IMG/VR virus record: IMGVR_UViG_3300009508_001156
Location: 1-64,000 of that record
DNA: 64,000 nucleotides
Origin: a virus
Direction: 5' to 3' (one strand)
Part shown: positions 15,046-24,032 of the stretch, piece by piece
Layout of the letters: each line of letters begins with the position of its first letter
How positions within the stretch are numbered: the stretch's first letter is position 1
Translations under genes and position numbers: made by a program
The notes under the pieces: model-generated
Databases searched by the model: none
What the model saw: only the letters and a program-made list of their open reading frames with translations
What the model was told of the DNA's origin: nothing

Positions 15046-15659
15046 TTCCCCGTACCGTAATGAGGATATTTTGATTCGTATGTGTAATAAATTACATCGT
15101 CTGGTATATCACGTTTTCCGTTCCAGGTTTCTTTAGTTGGCGTGTTAGTTGCTACGCCGTTATCTTCTACTATAAAGTGTAAAGGTAAATTAAAGTTACG
15201 TGCATATTTGTGTGTCTCATAAAACAATCCACTCTCAAAACACATGTCACCAATAAAGCACCAAACACGATCTTTACTGCCGGTTTCTTTTAACCCCAGT
15301 GCTAAACCTAATGCTATACTTAAACACCCACCTACTATTGCACTACTAGTAAAATTATGTTCAACATTAGACAGTGTAATGCTGTTTCCTGCTAATATAT
15401 CTGATTTTACCTGATCAGGCGGAACTCCTTTTAGCAATGCATGGTAGTGACTTCTCCATGTACTGAACACCCAATCTTGTTTACTTATACACTGGAATAT
15501 TTCTATTAGTTGTTGTTCGTTCCCATGACTAAGATGTACAGGTCCATGTATTTTGCCTGCTTCCCAGTGTTCAACTATATCCAACTCAAAGTCTTTAAGA
15601 TCTTGTACTGAGTAATCGATGTCACGCACTTTTTCATATGCAGATAAATTTTTGATCAT
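15030..15659 (-). CDS. Thiamine-diphosphate E1-alpha-like protein
   Basis: This 209-residue protein matches the TPP-binding core of the E1-alpha subunit of 2-oxoacid dehydrogenases. STWRSHYHALLKGVPP (66-81) fits the YRSH/H-x-x-x-LAKG block. Then comes SSAIVGGCLSIALGLALG, and IGDMCFESGLFYETHKYA (136-153) ending IVEDNGVATNTPT. The GD at 137-138 and Asn at 167 make the GDx-(x)n-N diphosphate/Mg motif. It is well short of a full E1-alpha and has no C-terminal extension. The ATG at 15659 overlaps the upstream SGNH gene as ATGA, so the longer frame to 15680 is rejected. It is presumed to pair with the E1-beta-like gene at 9680-10210, five genes downstream. No E2 or E3 is present, so a non-dehydrogenase reaction is likely. 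Confidence 0.8.
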   Translation of the reverse strand: MIKNLSAYEKVRDIDYSVQDLKDFELDIVEHWEAGKIHGPVHLSHGNEQQLIEIFQCISKQDWVFSTWRSHYHALLKGVPPDQVKSDILAGNSITLSNVEHNFTSSAIVGGCLSIALGLALGLKETGSKDRVWCFIGDMCFESGLFYETHKYARNFNLPLHFIVEDNGVATNTPTKETWNGKRDIPDDVIYYTYESKYPHYGTGKWVIF

Positions 15660-16354
15660 GGCTTGTCCCGTTGTATACAATTAATTATCTTTTGTGCTAC
15701 TTCTTGATGGCCTTTCTTGGAAAGGTGGTAATCTTTTGGACCGTCAGGTAAATCTACTAAACGCAGTCTGTGTCTGTCAGCGAACACTAACATATCAGTA
15801 AGTCGGTCTTTATCGCCAAAGTCTACAATTGATATTCTGGGATCAAAATCACTCGATTTTGGTGAATTAACATCCCAATCAAGTGGTACCCAAATAACCG
15901 AATATCCTTGATGCTTTAAATAACCATCAACCACAGTGATGTTTTGAGTTAACTGTTGAGATGCAAGTAAATTATTATAGGAATATGCTAGATACATGTT
16001 ATAAAAATCTTTAATCCATGGCTCAGGTTGGTCTGAGTTCATTACCTGATAATAATTATTATGGCTACTGCTAGATACTTGCAACCTAGAAAGAATAGAG
16101 GTTTGTATAATTAATAAAGTATTGTGATTGTCTGCTGCTTGTTGCTTACTGCGAGTATTAGCAAATTTGTACACACTGTCCAAGATACCAGCCGTCGAAC
16201 ATCCTTGAAGTCCATGATTTACTTCCTTACATCCTAAGTGTTCAGCAACCAATGATGAGAATCTGTCCATGCGATTCCAGTTGCTGCTTTCTAGCTCTAA
16301 CGAGGTTCCAAAAGTAAAACTGCATCCAAAAGCATGGCATTCATTGTATGTCAA
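15656..16354 (-). CDS. SGNH-hydrolase-like protein, 232 residues
   Basis: The N-terminus CHAFGCSFTFGTSLE places Ser12 as the probable nucleophile of an SGNH/GDSL-type hydrolase, and NHGLQGCSTAGI near 46-57 fits the Gly/Asn blocks. DYHLSKKGHQEVAQKI near the C-terminus supplies the Asp-x-His dyad. The arrangement is the same as in the 286-residue protein at 8839-9699, though the two differ strongly elsewhere. Probable activities are deacetylation or acyl transfer on a glycan, in the cytoplasm. It overlaps the RmlC-like gene upstream by four bases and the E1-alpha-like gene downstream by four, so it is firmly inside the sugar operon. Confidence 0.65.
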   Translation of the reverse strand: MTYNECHAFGCSFTFGTSLELESSNWNRMDRFSSLVAEHLGCKEVNHGLQGCSTAGILDSVYKFANTRSKQQAADNHNTLLIIQTSILSRLQVSSSSHNNYYQVMNSDQPEPWIKDFYNMYLAYSYNNLLASQQLTQNITVVDGYLKHQGYSVIWVPLDWDVNSPKSSDFDPRISIVDFGDKDRLTDMLVFADRHRLRLVDLPDGPKDYHLSKKGHQEVAQKIINCIQRDKP

Positions 16355-16899
16355 GATTCATCCCTTGTTTGTAAAATAGGATTATTTGTGGGCCATTTGA
16401 TGTTAAAATTTTTATCATTCCACTTAACAGTGCCTTGTGCATTTTCATCTACATATTCTCCTTCATAAAATAAATTGTAGTGGAACATGCAATCAGTTAA
16501 AGCAAAAAACCCGTTAGCAAATCCTGGCGGAACTAATACTTGATCTCTGGTGTGTTCACTGAGTATATAACTTTCCCACAAACCATATGTACTGCTATCT
16601 GGTCTAACGTCTAATACTACGAAGTACATATCACCCACTATTGCTTGAACTAATTTCCAAGTTTTGTTGTCGTAATGTAATCCTCGCAAAACTCCTTTGT
16701 AACTTTTACTAAATCTTGCGTGTATGTTCACATTGCTAGTCAAGTATTCTAGTACTGGATGTTTTTGACTGTGGAAAGTTGTAAAAATTTCTCCTCTGTA
16801 TTCCCTAAATACTGAAGGCGAGTAAACAGGAACTTGTTGCCCAAATGATTGTAAATAGCTTGTAGCTACTTCGTCCCACTTTTGTAATTTATAATTCAT
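16351..16899 (-). CDS. rmlC: dTDP-4-dehydrorhamnose 3,5-epimerase-like (RmlC family)
   Basis: This 182-residue cupin-fold protein has the RmlC hallmark KGVLRGLHYD, with His75 as the catalytic base of the family. Then come LVQAIVGDMYFVVLDVRPDSSTYG, VLVPPGFANGFFAL and a late KWNDKNFNIKWP. Length fits the family. RmlC converts dTDP-4-keto-6-deoxyglucose to the L-rhamno epimer. RmlA, RmlB and RmlD are not recognisable here, so the enzyme either draws on host intermediates or epimerises a different keto-sugar (the family includes heptose 3,5-epimerases), which would fit the heptose cassette nearby. Overlaps of four bases on both sides tie it to its neighbours. Confidence 0.85.
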   Translation of the reverse strand: MNYKLQKWDEVATSYLQSFGQQVPVYSPSVFREYRGEIFTTFHSQKHPVLEYLTSNVNIHARFSKSYKGVLRGLHYDNKTWKLVQAIVGDMYFVVLDVRPDSSTYGLWESYILSEHTRDQVLVPPGFANGFFALTDCMFHYNLFYEGEYVDENAQGTVKWNDKNFNIKWPTNNPILQTRDES

Positions 16900-18359
16900 T
16901 CATTTATCCACCTAGCTGGTAATTTACGTACTAACGGTTCTATAAGAAGGTTAGCATTAACAAAATTGCATTGATCAATCAAATGACGCCGGTTGTGTAC
17001 CAAAATATCCCATTGGGACCAATACCAGTTGTGTATTTCTTCTTGTGGCAATGCACATAACTTGTCTATTTCTTTTAATATCATAAGCATTCTTTTGTTG
17101 TAATCTGGTTCTAGATCATAACTTTCGTCAATATAGCCATCAAATGTGCGGTATCCTAACTCGCGCAATCGTCCAAGTGTGCCTGGCACAGTGCAAAAAA
17201 TAAATGGTTGAAAATTAGCTACGGGTTTCCACACTTTTTCTGTTAGGATATGGTGCTCCCTTTTCTGATGCCAACTTTCCCAGCCAAAACCAGTTTCAGT
17301 GCAGATATAAAAATAGCTGTTAGAGTATATGTTTAACTCAGAGTCTCTCCAAGTTTGAACAGTTTGTTCTGTGAGGTCTTCTTCGCCAACCAGTGTTTTG
17401 GGAAGCATACTGTTAAATGAATCAACTAAGTCCATGTTTATATAGTCAATATCAGGAAAATGTATCCTGAGAGAATTTAATGTGTGATCAGGTAACTCCC
17501 CTGCTCTTAAATAGCTCCAATTGCCTTTTTTTAAATTATCTTTACTAAGTAAATGCAAACCAATGACTTGGCGGTGAAATCTAGGCCGACGACTTTTAAA
17601 CAAATAATGATAAGTGCGTAGGTTGTCTTTATTTGCTAATAAGTTTTTTTCGGTAACTGAATGCTCTCCTGAGGAATAAGTTTGGCTTGACGCAATCATT
17701 AAATAGGGGAAATTTGCTACTTGTAATCTTTTATTATCTGGGAACCATTCATTATAAACATCTTCTGCATTCAAAGAATTAATAAACACCACAACGTTTT
17801 CTGCTGGAAATCCAGCGGCGTCTAGTGTCGCATGTATTTGTTCGTATTCTGTGCGAAGTATCCAATTTTCTAAACCGTAATCAAGTAATAATGTTGCTTT
17901 GCCGCTGCGAACATCTTGAATTGCTTGTTCACTCATAAACTTATAGAAATAGTCCCCATTTACTTTAAACTTACTAAGCTTGTTGTCACCCTCTGGCCTA
18001 CCATTAAAGTGATCCAGATGCGCTGTTAAATGTATTGGGTATACATAACGGTGATACTTTGTACGATTAGTCATTGTGTCACAGTTTATGGTTATTATCC
18101 TTGCAAAGCAAGAAGCGGATAGTGTAGATCCGTGATTGCTTGCAGCCATATTATAATTTCTATTATTAAACAATTTGCTTACAGCATCATGATTGTTTAT
18201 TGTAAACGGGCTGGGAGCGTCATCGTGCTGGCTGTTCATATAATTTAACATGAATAAATCCATACTAGTTGCATTAGGCAGATAGTAGTTAGGAAATGCA
18301 TAATCATATAAAAATGTAATTTGTTTTTCAGGTTTATGAGTTTGAGCCAGTAGTCGCAT
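16896..18359 (-). CDS. Glycosyltransferase-like protein, paralogue 2 of 3
   Basis: This 487-residue protein shares its plan with those at 13591-15045 and 19472-20950. It opens with a segment containing FLYDYAFPNYYLPNATSMD, which parallels FGYDYFFPSGPLPNALDFD in paralogue 3. The middle holds YHYLFKSRRPRFHRQVIGL. The C-terminal third has SNSYFYICTETGFGW, LTEKVWKPVANFQPFIFC, LRELGYRTFDGYIDES and YDLEPDYNKRMLMI. This C-terminal T-E-K-x-x-K-P motif resembles GT10/GT-B donor-binding elements. Paralogues 2 and 3 are closest to each other and flank a radical SAM gene. It follows that gene after three bases, and its stop overlaps the RmlC-like ATG. The acceptor and sugar are unknown. Confidence 0.6.
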   Translation of the reverse strand: MRLLAQTHKPEKQITFLYDYAFPNYYLPNATSMDLFMLNYMNSQHDDAPSPFTINNHDAVSKLFNNRNYNMAASNHGSTLSASCFARIITINCDTMTNRTKYHRYVYPIHLTAHLDHFNGRPEGDNKLSKFKVNGDYFYKFMSEQAIQDVRSGKATLLLDYGLENWILRTEYEQIHATLDAAGFPAENVVVFINSLNAEDVYNEWFPDNKRLQVANFPYLMIASSQTYSSGEHSVTEKNLLANKDNLRTYHYLFKSRRPRFHRQVIGLHLLSKDNLKKGNWSYLRAGELPDHTLNSLRIHFPDIDYINMDLVDSFNSMLPKTLVGEEDLTEQTVQTWRDSELNIYSNSYFYICTETGFGWESWHQKREHHILTEKVWKPVANFQPFIFCTVPGTLGRLRELGYRTFDGYIDESYDLEPDYNKRMLMILKEIDKLCALPQEEIHNWYWSQWDILVHNRRHLIDQCNFVNANLLIEPLVRKLPARWINE

Positions 18360-18362
18360 AGT

Positions 18363-19475
18363 TTATATTACCTCGTGAAAGTTATGACTTACAAAAGGTA
18401 AATCTTTTATTTTGTTTGTTTCAGTTAAAAAATTATCGTGCTGCGGATGATCACGATCAAATACAGAAATGTTTCTTATGTCTTCTGGGCGATATGCGCT
18501 GTGTTGCCAATGCACAATACGTCTAAAATTCAGCGTTAGGTTACCCTGAAAATCTTTTAATAAATCTGTCATAGTTAGCCAAAAGGTATGCATCTCCGTG
18601 TAGTTTAATTCACTTACAACCATGCTTAAGGTAATATCGTTAATTTGTTCTTGTGTTGCAACAAACGATATGTTTTGTAACAGTTTATTCCAGTCTCCAT
18701 TTAACCTAGTTACTGTTTCGTATGTGTGTTGTGTTCCTGCGTCTACGCTAAATTCAATACTGCGAATAAACTCTTTGGCATTAAGACTATCCCACATTTT
18801 TTTATTGAGTAAGTTACCATTCGTAATTATGTGTATCATCTCCATGTTAGGATAATTGTCAATAGGAAATTCTTGCAAGTAATTCCTAAATGCTCTGCTG
18901 TAAAAAGGATCTCCGCTTCCTGTTATCATTAACTTTTTAGCATTGTGTGCAAAATTATCAGTGATAATATCTGCAATCTTTCTTTTTTTAATTTGTAATG
19001 GATCTTCCTCTTTGAGATTAATTACTATATCATCACGGCAACTGGGACATTTAAGATTGCAGGCGCGATCAAAACCAAACAATATTTCCTCTGGTCCTTC
19101 TTTGAATTCCTCAACAAATGTTATAGGATCTTTTTCTTTTAGATATTGTTCTTGGAATTCAACCCTAGTTATTATAGGCAAAGGGTGTGTAGGTTGTTTA
19201 TTGTTAACGATTTCGCTAAGATGAGGGCACACTTTTTTATCACAGTACTCGTAAGAACCATCTAATACGCTGTGCCTGATATCTTTAATTATTTCTCCAT
19301 TAAACCAATCTTCAGCAATAGTAATTTCCCCGTTGTTCTCTAACTCATAGTGTCTGGAAATAGGAGTTAGTGTTATCCAACTAGGACAACAAACCCAAGA
19401 AAAATTTTCCTGAATGTCTAAATATTTAAATGGGTTCATACATACCCAATTGCGCAATATCTCTTGATCGCTCAT
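18363..19475 (-). CDS. Radical SAM protein with extra cysteine cluster
   Basis: This 370-residue enzyme carries the radical SAM motif DRACNLKCPSCRDD, with Cys139, Cys143 and Cys146 for the 4Fe-4S cluster that cleaves S-adenosylmethionine. LMITGSGDPFYS is the GGE-like SAM-binding segment (here GSGDP). MIHIITNGNLL fits the following strand. N-terminal cysteines (Cys12, Cys29-Cys30, Cys78 and Cys83) could bind an auxiliary cluster, as in SPASM/twitch enzymes but placed before the core. Related proteins modify peptides, sugars or cofactors. It overlaps the next transferase-like gene by ATGA and is followed by another, so it probably acts with them. The substrate is unknown. Confidence 0.85.
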   Translation of the reverse strand: MSDQEILRNWVCMNPFKYLDIQENFSWVCCPSWITLTPISRHYELENNGEITIAEDWFNGEIIKDIRHSVLDGSYEYCDKKVCPHLSEIVNNKQPTHPLPIITRVEFQEQYLKEKDPITFVEEFKEGPEEILFGFDRACNLKCPSCRDDIVINLKEEDPLQIKKRKIADIITDNFAHNAKKLMITGSGDPFYSRAFRNYLQEFPIDNYPNMEMIHIITNGNLLNKKMWDSLNAKEFIRSIEFSVDAGTQHTYETVTRLNGDWNKLLQNISFVATQEQINDITLSMVVSELNYTEMHTFWLTMTDLLKDFQGNLTLNFRRIVHWQHSAYRPEDIRNISVFDRDHPQHDNFLTETNKIKDLPFVSHNFHEVI

Positions 19476-20950
19476 TTATCCTCTGTACCCCCGGATTTTT
19501 TTACTAACTCGTCTATCAGTGATGTTGTGTGGCTAGGATTTTGGTAATATTTTAAAAGATTTTGTTGATTATGTATTAAAGTTTCTTGCTGCGAGTGGTA
19601 CCATTCATGTATTACACCTTTTGGTAGTGCGCATAATCGTGCAACTTCATTTCCTATCATTACCATTCTTTTTGTTGCATCAGGCTCTAAGTCATAGCTT
19701 TCGTCGATAAAGCCATTGAATGTACGGAATCCTAATTCTCTTAATTTTTGTAATACACCAGGAAAACTAGCAAATAAAAACGGAAGGCCGTTAGCAATAG
19801 GCTTTGCTATTTTTTCTGTGATGCTTTCATAGCCGTCTTGATCCATGTAAGTTTCAGTACACAAATAGAAATAACTGTCTAAGAATATGTGTTTACTATC
19901 TTTGTCAGTCCAAGCGCTTACATTATCAAATGTGGAGTTAGGTTCGCCATCTAATGGACGTGGTAATTGACTGTTTAACTGGACCAAATCCTTGTCTGAC
20001 TTGTTGTCTAAAGGAAACAGTGCTAAACTTCTTTTAAGATCATCTAAATCAAACTCCCGGTCACTGAGCCAGCTCCAATTGATTTTATTTTCTAGCAATC
20101 CCATTCTTTCAAAAGCTAGTAACAAATCTATTCTCCATGGTCTAGGCTGTTTGTTATTGAATATAAAATAATACTGTCTAATTACATCTTTATTTAATTC
20201 TTCCAACGTTGGCAACGCTGAAGAATTCGCATGTTCATGAGCGTAAAACTTCGAGGTTTGATGTAAAACACTGTCCCAATTTCTGTACGTTATTTTTCTT
20301 TCTTCCTCTGAATACCAGTTTTCGTAAATCTCCTGGCCGTTAAACGTATTATGTCCTAATACTATTTGTTCTGGTGGTATCTTATTCCAGTTATCTCTAC
20401 TGGGACCACGCAGGTTAACCAGGTCTAACATCTGATGTAAATTGTCCAAATCCCATTTCGATATAAAATTTTCTTGTCCAAAATCTAGAAATATAGTAGC
20501 TCTTCCTTCACATACGTCTTGACGTGCCACCGCACTCATGTTGTTGAAAAAAAAGTTGCCAGGTTTTGTATGGACAACGTCTAAAGAAATCCATTCGTTT
20601 AAATGAGGCGGTAACACAATTGGGTATATGTATTTTACATCTGGGGGGATACTATACACACTACACATTTGTATATCCAGTATGTCCCAATAATTAGCAG
20701 CTTGTAAATTAGAGTATTCTGTTACAGGCCAATGATGTACAGGATTGCCTCTAACCATACCTAATATGTTTGTATGAAAAAGTTGGGGAGAAGTAAATAT
20801 ACTAGAACCACGTTTTGCATTCTGATGTTTAGAATTTATGAGATTTAACAATGTTGCATCAAAATCTAATGCGTTAGGTAGTGGACCACTTGGGAAAAAA
20901 TAGTCATAACCAAATATTATTTTTTGTTTGTTGATTTTATTGGCTGTCAT
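19472..20950 (-). CDS. Glycosyltransferase-like protein, paralogue 3 of 3
   Basis: This 492-residue protein is the longest of the three paralogues. It begins with FGYDYFFPSGPLPNALDFD near residue 13. It has YYFIFNNKQPRPWRIDLLL in the middle and a C-terminal third with LDSYFYLCTETYMD, ITEKIAKPIANGLPFLFA, LRELGFRTFNGFIDES, YDLEPDATKRMVMI and NQQNL. The T-E-K-x-x-K-P-I motif again suggests a GT-B/GT10-like donor site. Its gene is separated by 13 bases from the radical SAM gene upstream and overlaps the next radical SAM gene by ATGA. The alternation of radical SAM and transferase-like genes suggests that they act on one glycan or glycoconjugate. Catalysis is not demonstrated by any motif I can assign firmly. 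Confidence 0.6.
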   Translation of the reverse strand: MTANKINKQKIIFGYDYFFPSGPLPNALDFDATLLNLINSKHQNAKRGSSIFTSPQLFHTNILGMVRGNPVHHWPVTEYSNLQAANYWDILDIQMCSVYSIPPDVKYIYPIVLPPHLNEWISLDVVHTKPGNFFFNNMSAVARQDVCEGRATIFLDFGQENFISKWDLDNLHQMLDLVNLRGPSRDNWNKIPPEQIVLGHNTFNGQEIYENWYSEEERKITYRNWDSVLHQTSKFYAHEHANSSALPTLEELNKDVIRQYYFIFNNKQPRPWRIDLLLAFERMGLLENKINWSWLSDREFDLDDLKRSLALFPLDNKSDKDLVQLNSQLPRPLDGEPNSTFDNVSAWTDKDSKHIFLDSYFYLCTETYMDQDGYESITEKIAKPIANGLPFLFASFPGVLQKLRELGFRTFNGFIDESYDLEPDATKRMVMIGNEVARLCALPKGVIHEWYHSQQETLIHNQQNLLKYYQNPSHTTSLIDELVKKSGGTEDK

Positions 20951-20963
20951 AGTTTTTACTATT

Positions 20964-22481
20964 CTACTTGTATGTTGTACTATGATTAGTTAAAGTCACA
21001 TGCACATTATTTTTATGTGTAGCTTTAGCGAGATTGTAAAATTCTACTAGCTCAGGAAAAGTTTTTTTAAAATCTGTTCCACGTCTTTTATCATGTTCGT
21101 CTACAAACAAATAAAAATCTCTCCACGCCCCCTGGATACTAACTACACCCTCATTGAGATCAGGGGGGTTCCTGGTAAACTCCATCATTCTTTTAAATTT
21201 GCTTATTTCAAAATCATAGAAGCCTTTATTTAACTGTCTACTATGAGTTTTATTATAGTGTACTCCGTAAGCCTCTATCGATTCGCTGCCACCAACTAAC
21301 TCAGTATCATCTCTCCACTTCTCCATAAATGCTAAACTAGTATTAAACATATCGGCAAAGTCATATGGCATAATAGAAAGAGATTGATGGCCGGGCCAGC
21401 GTAATATACTGAAATCTATTGTTACTGGTACTGTCCGTTCAGTAGTATGATAACATAATTTTAATGCTAGTACGTCGGCTAAAAAACGATCCATACTAGT
21501 TAAAGAGAATATATTTGTAGTGCACATTATGTTTATTGTTAAATTTGGAAAAGTATTTAAAAGAACCTGGCAATTCTCTAACCACTGATTATAATTTAAA
21601 CCATGTCTTGTGTATTCTGCTTGAGCGCCAGCTGCATCGCAACTGGTGTGTATTGTCACACTTTTAACTAGATTGAGATGATAAGCGAGATTAATTTTGC
21701 CTGTAAAATCTTCCAAACCTTTTTTATCCATGCCTAAATTAGTGTTTATGCATAACTCCATTTGAGGTTGTGGAACCTGATAAAGTATATCCCATAGTTT
21801 AGCGAACTCTTTTGTTTGAGTAGGCTCTCCTCCTGTAATTCTCAATACCTGTAATGATCTACTTGGTCCTAGAGTATTCAGCAACCAACTATGAAAATGG
21901 AGTATATACGTGTCAGCGTCAGGTGAAGGTAGTTGCCCAGTCTCCTCAAAATATTCTAACCCATTGTGCATCCTACTTCCTAAATTATATGGTCCATGAT
22001 CACGTATTTCTTTAACCCATTGACTGCTATGCACAGGGGAGCAATAACTACATTTAAAATTACACGCATTACTAAAACTAACTTCTACATAGGTAGGCAA
22101 TATGTTGGCATCAGAATCGCTAGCAATAATATTATCTAACTTATCTTTAGCCCAAGGTTCCATACTTTTACGTGGTCTATCACTAATATGGTCCCCTGGC
22201 AAATCTTCAATATTCCAACAGTATTGACACTCTTTAGGTCTCTCACCAGCTAACATCTGGCGGCGCTGCTCTTTCTTGTACTTTGTGTTATGTAATGCTG
22301 TGGGTCCGTAATTCTCCAATTCCTGTATAGGGATTGCATGCGGTGAGGGATGATGGCAACTATGTGTTCTTCCATTTTGTAAATGCAACGTTGTTTGCAA
22401 CCATTTGGCACTGCAAAAACTAGGACTCACGCCATCTAATACTTTTTTAAAATCTTTTAATTCTTGGTCGTACCCTGACAT
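20964..22481 (-). CDS. Radical SAM protein with N-terminal Cys/His region, copy B
   Basis: In this 505-residue protein the radical SAM cluster ligands are Cys140, Cys144 and Cys147 in SFSNACNFKCSYCSP. RITGGEPTQTKEF is the SAM-binding GGE block. It starts with an unusual domain: FCSAKWLQTTLHLQNG, SCHHPSPH and ECQYCWN give Cys23, Cys42-His-His, Cys85 and Cys88, which look able to hold a second iron-sulfur cluster or zinc. A closely similar layout occurs in the neighbouring 516-residue protein, so the two are tandem paralogues. The last part shows FYLFVDEHDKRRGTDFKKTFPEL, also shared. Start and stop are coupled by TAATG to the upstream copy. The function is unknown; sugar or peptide modification is possible. 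Confidence 0.88.
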   Translation of the reverse strand: MSGYDQELKDFKKVLDGVSPSFCSAKWLQTTLHLQNGRTHSCHHPSPHAIPIQELENYGPTALHNTKYKKEQRRQMLAGERPKECQYCWNIEDLPGDHISDRPRKSMEPWAKDKLDNIIASDSDANILPTYVEVSFSNACNFKCSYCSPVHSSQWVKEIRDHGPYNLGSRMHNGLEYFEETGQLPSPDADTYILHFHSWLLNTLGPSRSLQVLRITGGEPTQTKEFAKLWDILYQVPQPQMELCINTNLGMDKKGLEDFTGKINLAYHLNLVKSVTIHTSCDAAGAQAEYTRHGLNYNQWLENCQVLLNTFPNLTINIMCTTNIFSLTSMDRFLADVLALKLCYHTTERTVPVTIDFSILRWPGHQSLSIMPYDFADMFNTSLAFMEKWRDDTELVGGSESIEAYGVHYNKTHSRQLNKGFYDFEISKFKRMMEFTRNPPDLNEGVVSIQGAWRDFYLFVDEHDKRRGTDFKKTFPELVEFYNLAKATHKNNVHVTLTNHSTTYK

Positions 22482-24031
22482 TATATATTCCTCACCATAA
22501 TTCTTTTATTATGTTCTTCTTCACATAACCTATAAAAATCCATAAGTTCTGGAAAAGTTTTTTTGAAATCTGTACCACGTCTTCTATCATGTTCGTTTAC
22601 AAACAAATAAAAATCAATCATTGAAGTTTTAGAATTAACACCTTCGTTAACATTTACATCTTCCTCAACTGATTTTATCAGTCTTTGAAACCTCTGCATT
22701 TCTAAATCAGTAAACATTTTATCATCTTCTTGTATATCTTGTAAAAGATCAAGTGAGAATTTGGTAGTAGTTCTTTTTGTCCAGGCATCACGGTTCTGTC
22801 CATCCACCCAGTGGCTGGTCATATAGACTAAACTAGGAGTTAACATGTCTGCATATGTGCTAGGTAGTATAGCTACACTTTGATGAGCGGGATGACGCAA
22901 TATAGGTATATCTAATGTTAATCCTTGGTCACGCCCTTTAAGTGGATTATTCCAGTGTTTTTTCTTTAACGCATGTACGTCTTGGAGAAATAAATGAAAT
23001 CTTGGTAGGCTCATGAGATTAGCAGTGCACATAATTGTCACTCTAGATTTAGGTATTTCTGTTAGAATTTTGTCTACATTTTTAAGCCACCTCTTATAAT
23101 CAAATCCGTGCCTGATATATTCAGCTTGCTCGCCATGGGTATCGCAGCTTGTAAAGAACCGAGAAATTTCAACTTTTCCAGAATCTAATAATTTATTCAT
23201 TTCTAGAATATACCGATCTATAACTTCGTCTGGTACACACGCATTGCTGTTAATACTCATCTCTTTTAGCGATCCAGTTTCAGATTCTTGTAACATCTTG
23301 ATCGCTTTAAACGTATTTTCTTCAAGTAATGGCTCGCCGCCAGTAATTCTAAACGACACTAGATCTTGAACAAGATCAGGCCACCATTCCCAAAATGCTT
23401 CTACATATGGATTATAATCTTTGTGGTGTATAGGTAGTTTATCTTCTTTCTCTAACCATTCTAGATTATTATGTCCTGGATTAGACAGCAACTCATATGG
23501 ACCTTTGTTTTTGATTTCGCTAGTCCATAGACTGCTGTGTACAGGAGAACAATAACTGCATTTAAAATTACACACATTACTGAATGAAATTTCAACATAA
23601 CGCGGATTTATTTTTTCGCCCCGTTTTATTTTGTCTAACAACGGCTGTATTTGGTTTGTACCGGCCCAAGTAATATCGCCTGACTTGTGAATCCTGTCAC
23701 TTGCAAAACTCGTGTCATCACTGTCTTTCCCTATGTCTTCTATGTTCCAGCAGTATTGGCATTCTGTAGGCCGTTCTCCTGTTAACATTTGTGCTTGCTT
23801 GGCTTTTTTGTACAGAGTATTGTGTAGCGCATTAGGATTATTTGCAATTTCATCTTCGTCTGCCCGATGTGTAACGGGATGGTGGCAACTATGGTTGTGC
23901 CCATTTTGTAAATGCAATGTAACCTGCAGCCATTTTGCTAAACAAAAGGAATCGCTCACTTCACTTAAAGCATCAAATGTTTGTTGAGAGCCAGTCCCAG
24001 GAAATTTTGTTATACCTTTTTTATATGCCAT
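22481..24031 (-). CDS. Radical SAM protein with N-terminal Cys/His region, copy A
   Basis: This 516-residue protein is paralogous to the next gene downstream. Cys154, Cys158 and Cys161 (SNVCNFKCSYCSP) form the radical SAM motif, and RITGGEPLLEEN is the GGE block. The N-terminal domain again holds FCLAKWLQVTLHLQNG, SCHHP and ECQYCWN (Cys30, Cys49, Cys91 and Cys94), a possible auxiliary cluster site. Near the C-terminus DFYLFVNEHDRRRGTDFKKT matches copy B. Twitch-type radical SAM proteins with unknown substrates are known from marine phages; I cannot assign the reaction. It starts one base after the methyltransferase gene stop and is coupled to copy B by TAATG. Two retained copies suggest either two related substrates or a heterodimer. 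Confidence 0.88.
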   Translation of the reverse strand: MAYKKGITKFPGTGSQQTFDALSEVSDSFCLAKWLQVTLHLQNGHNHSCHHPVTHRADEDEIANNPNALHNTLYKKAKQAQMLTGERPTECQYCWNIEDIGKDSDDTSFASDRIHKSGDITWAGTNQIQPLLDKIKRGEKINPRYVEISFSNVCNFKCSYCSPVHSSLWTSEIKNKGPYELLSNPGHNNLEWLEKEDKLPIHHKDYNPYVEAFWEWWPDLVQDLVSFRITGGEPLLEENTFKAIKMLQESETGSLKEMSINSNACVPDEVIDRYILEMNKLLDSGKVEISRFFTSCDTHGEQAEYIRHGFDYKRWLKNVDKILTEIPKSRVTIMCTANLMSLPRFHLFLQDVHALKKKHWNNPLKGRDQGLTLDIPILRHPAHQSVAILPSTYADMLTPSLVYMTSHWVDGQNRDAWTKRTTTKFSLDLLQDIQEDDKMFTDLEMQRFQRLIKSVEEDVNVNEGVNSKTSMIDFYLFVNEHDRRRGTDFKKTFPELMDFYRLCEEEHNKRIMVRNI

Positions 24032-24032
24032 G

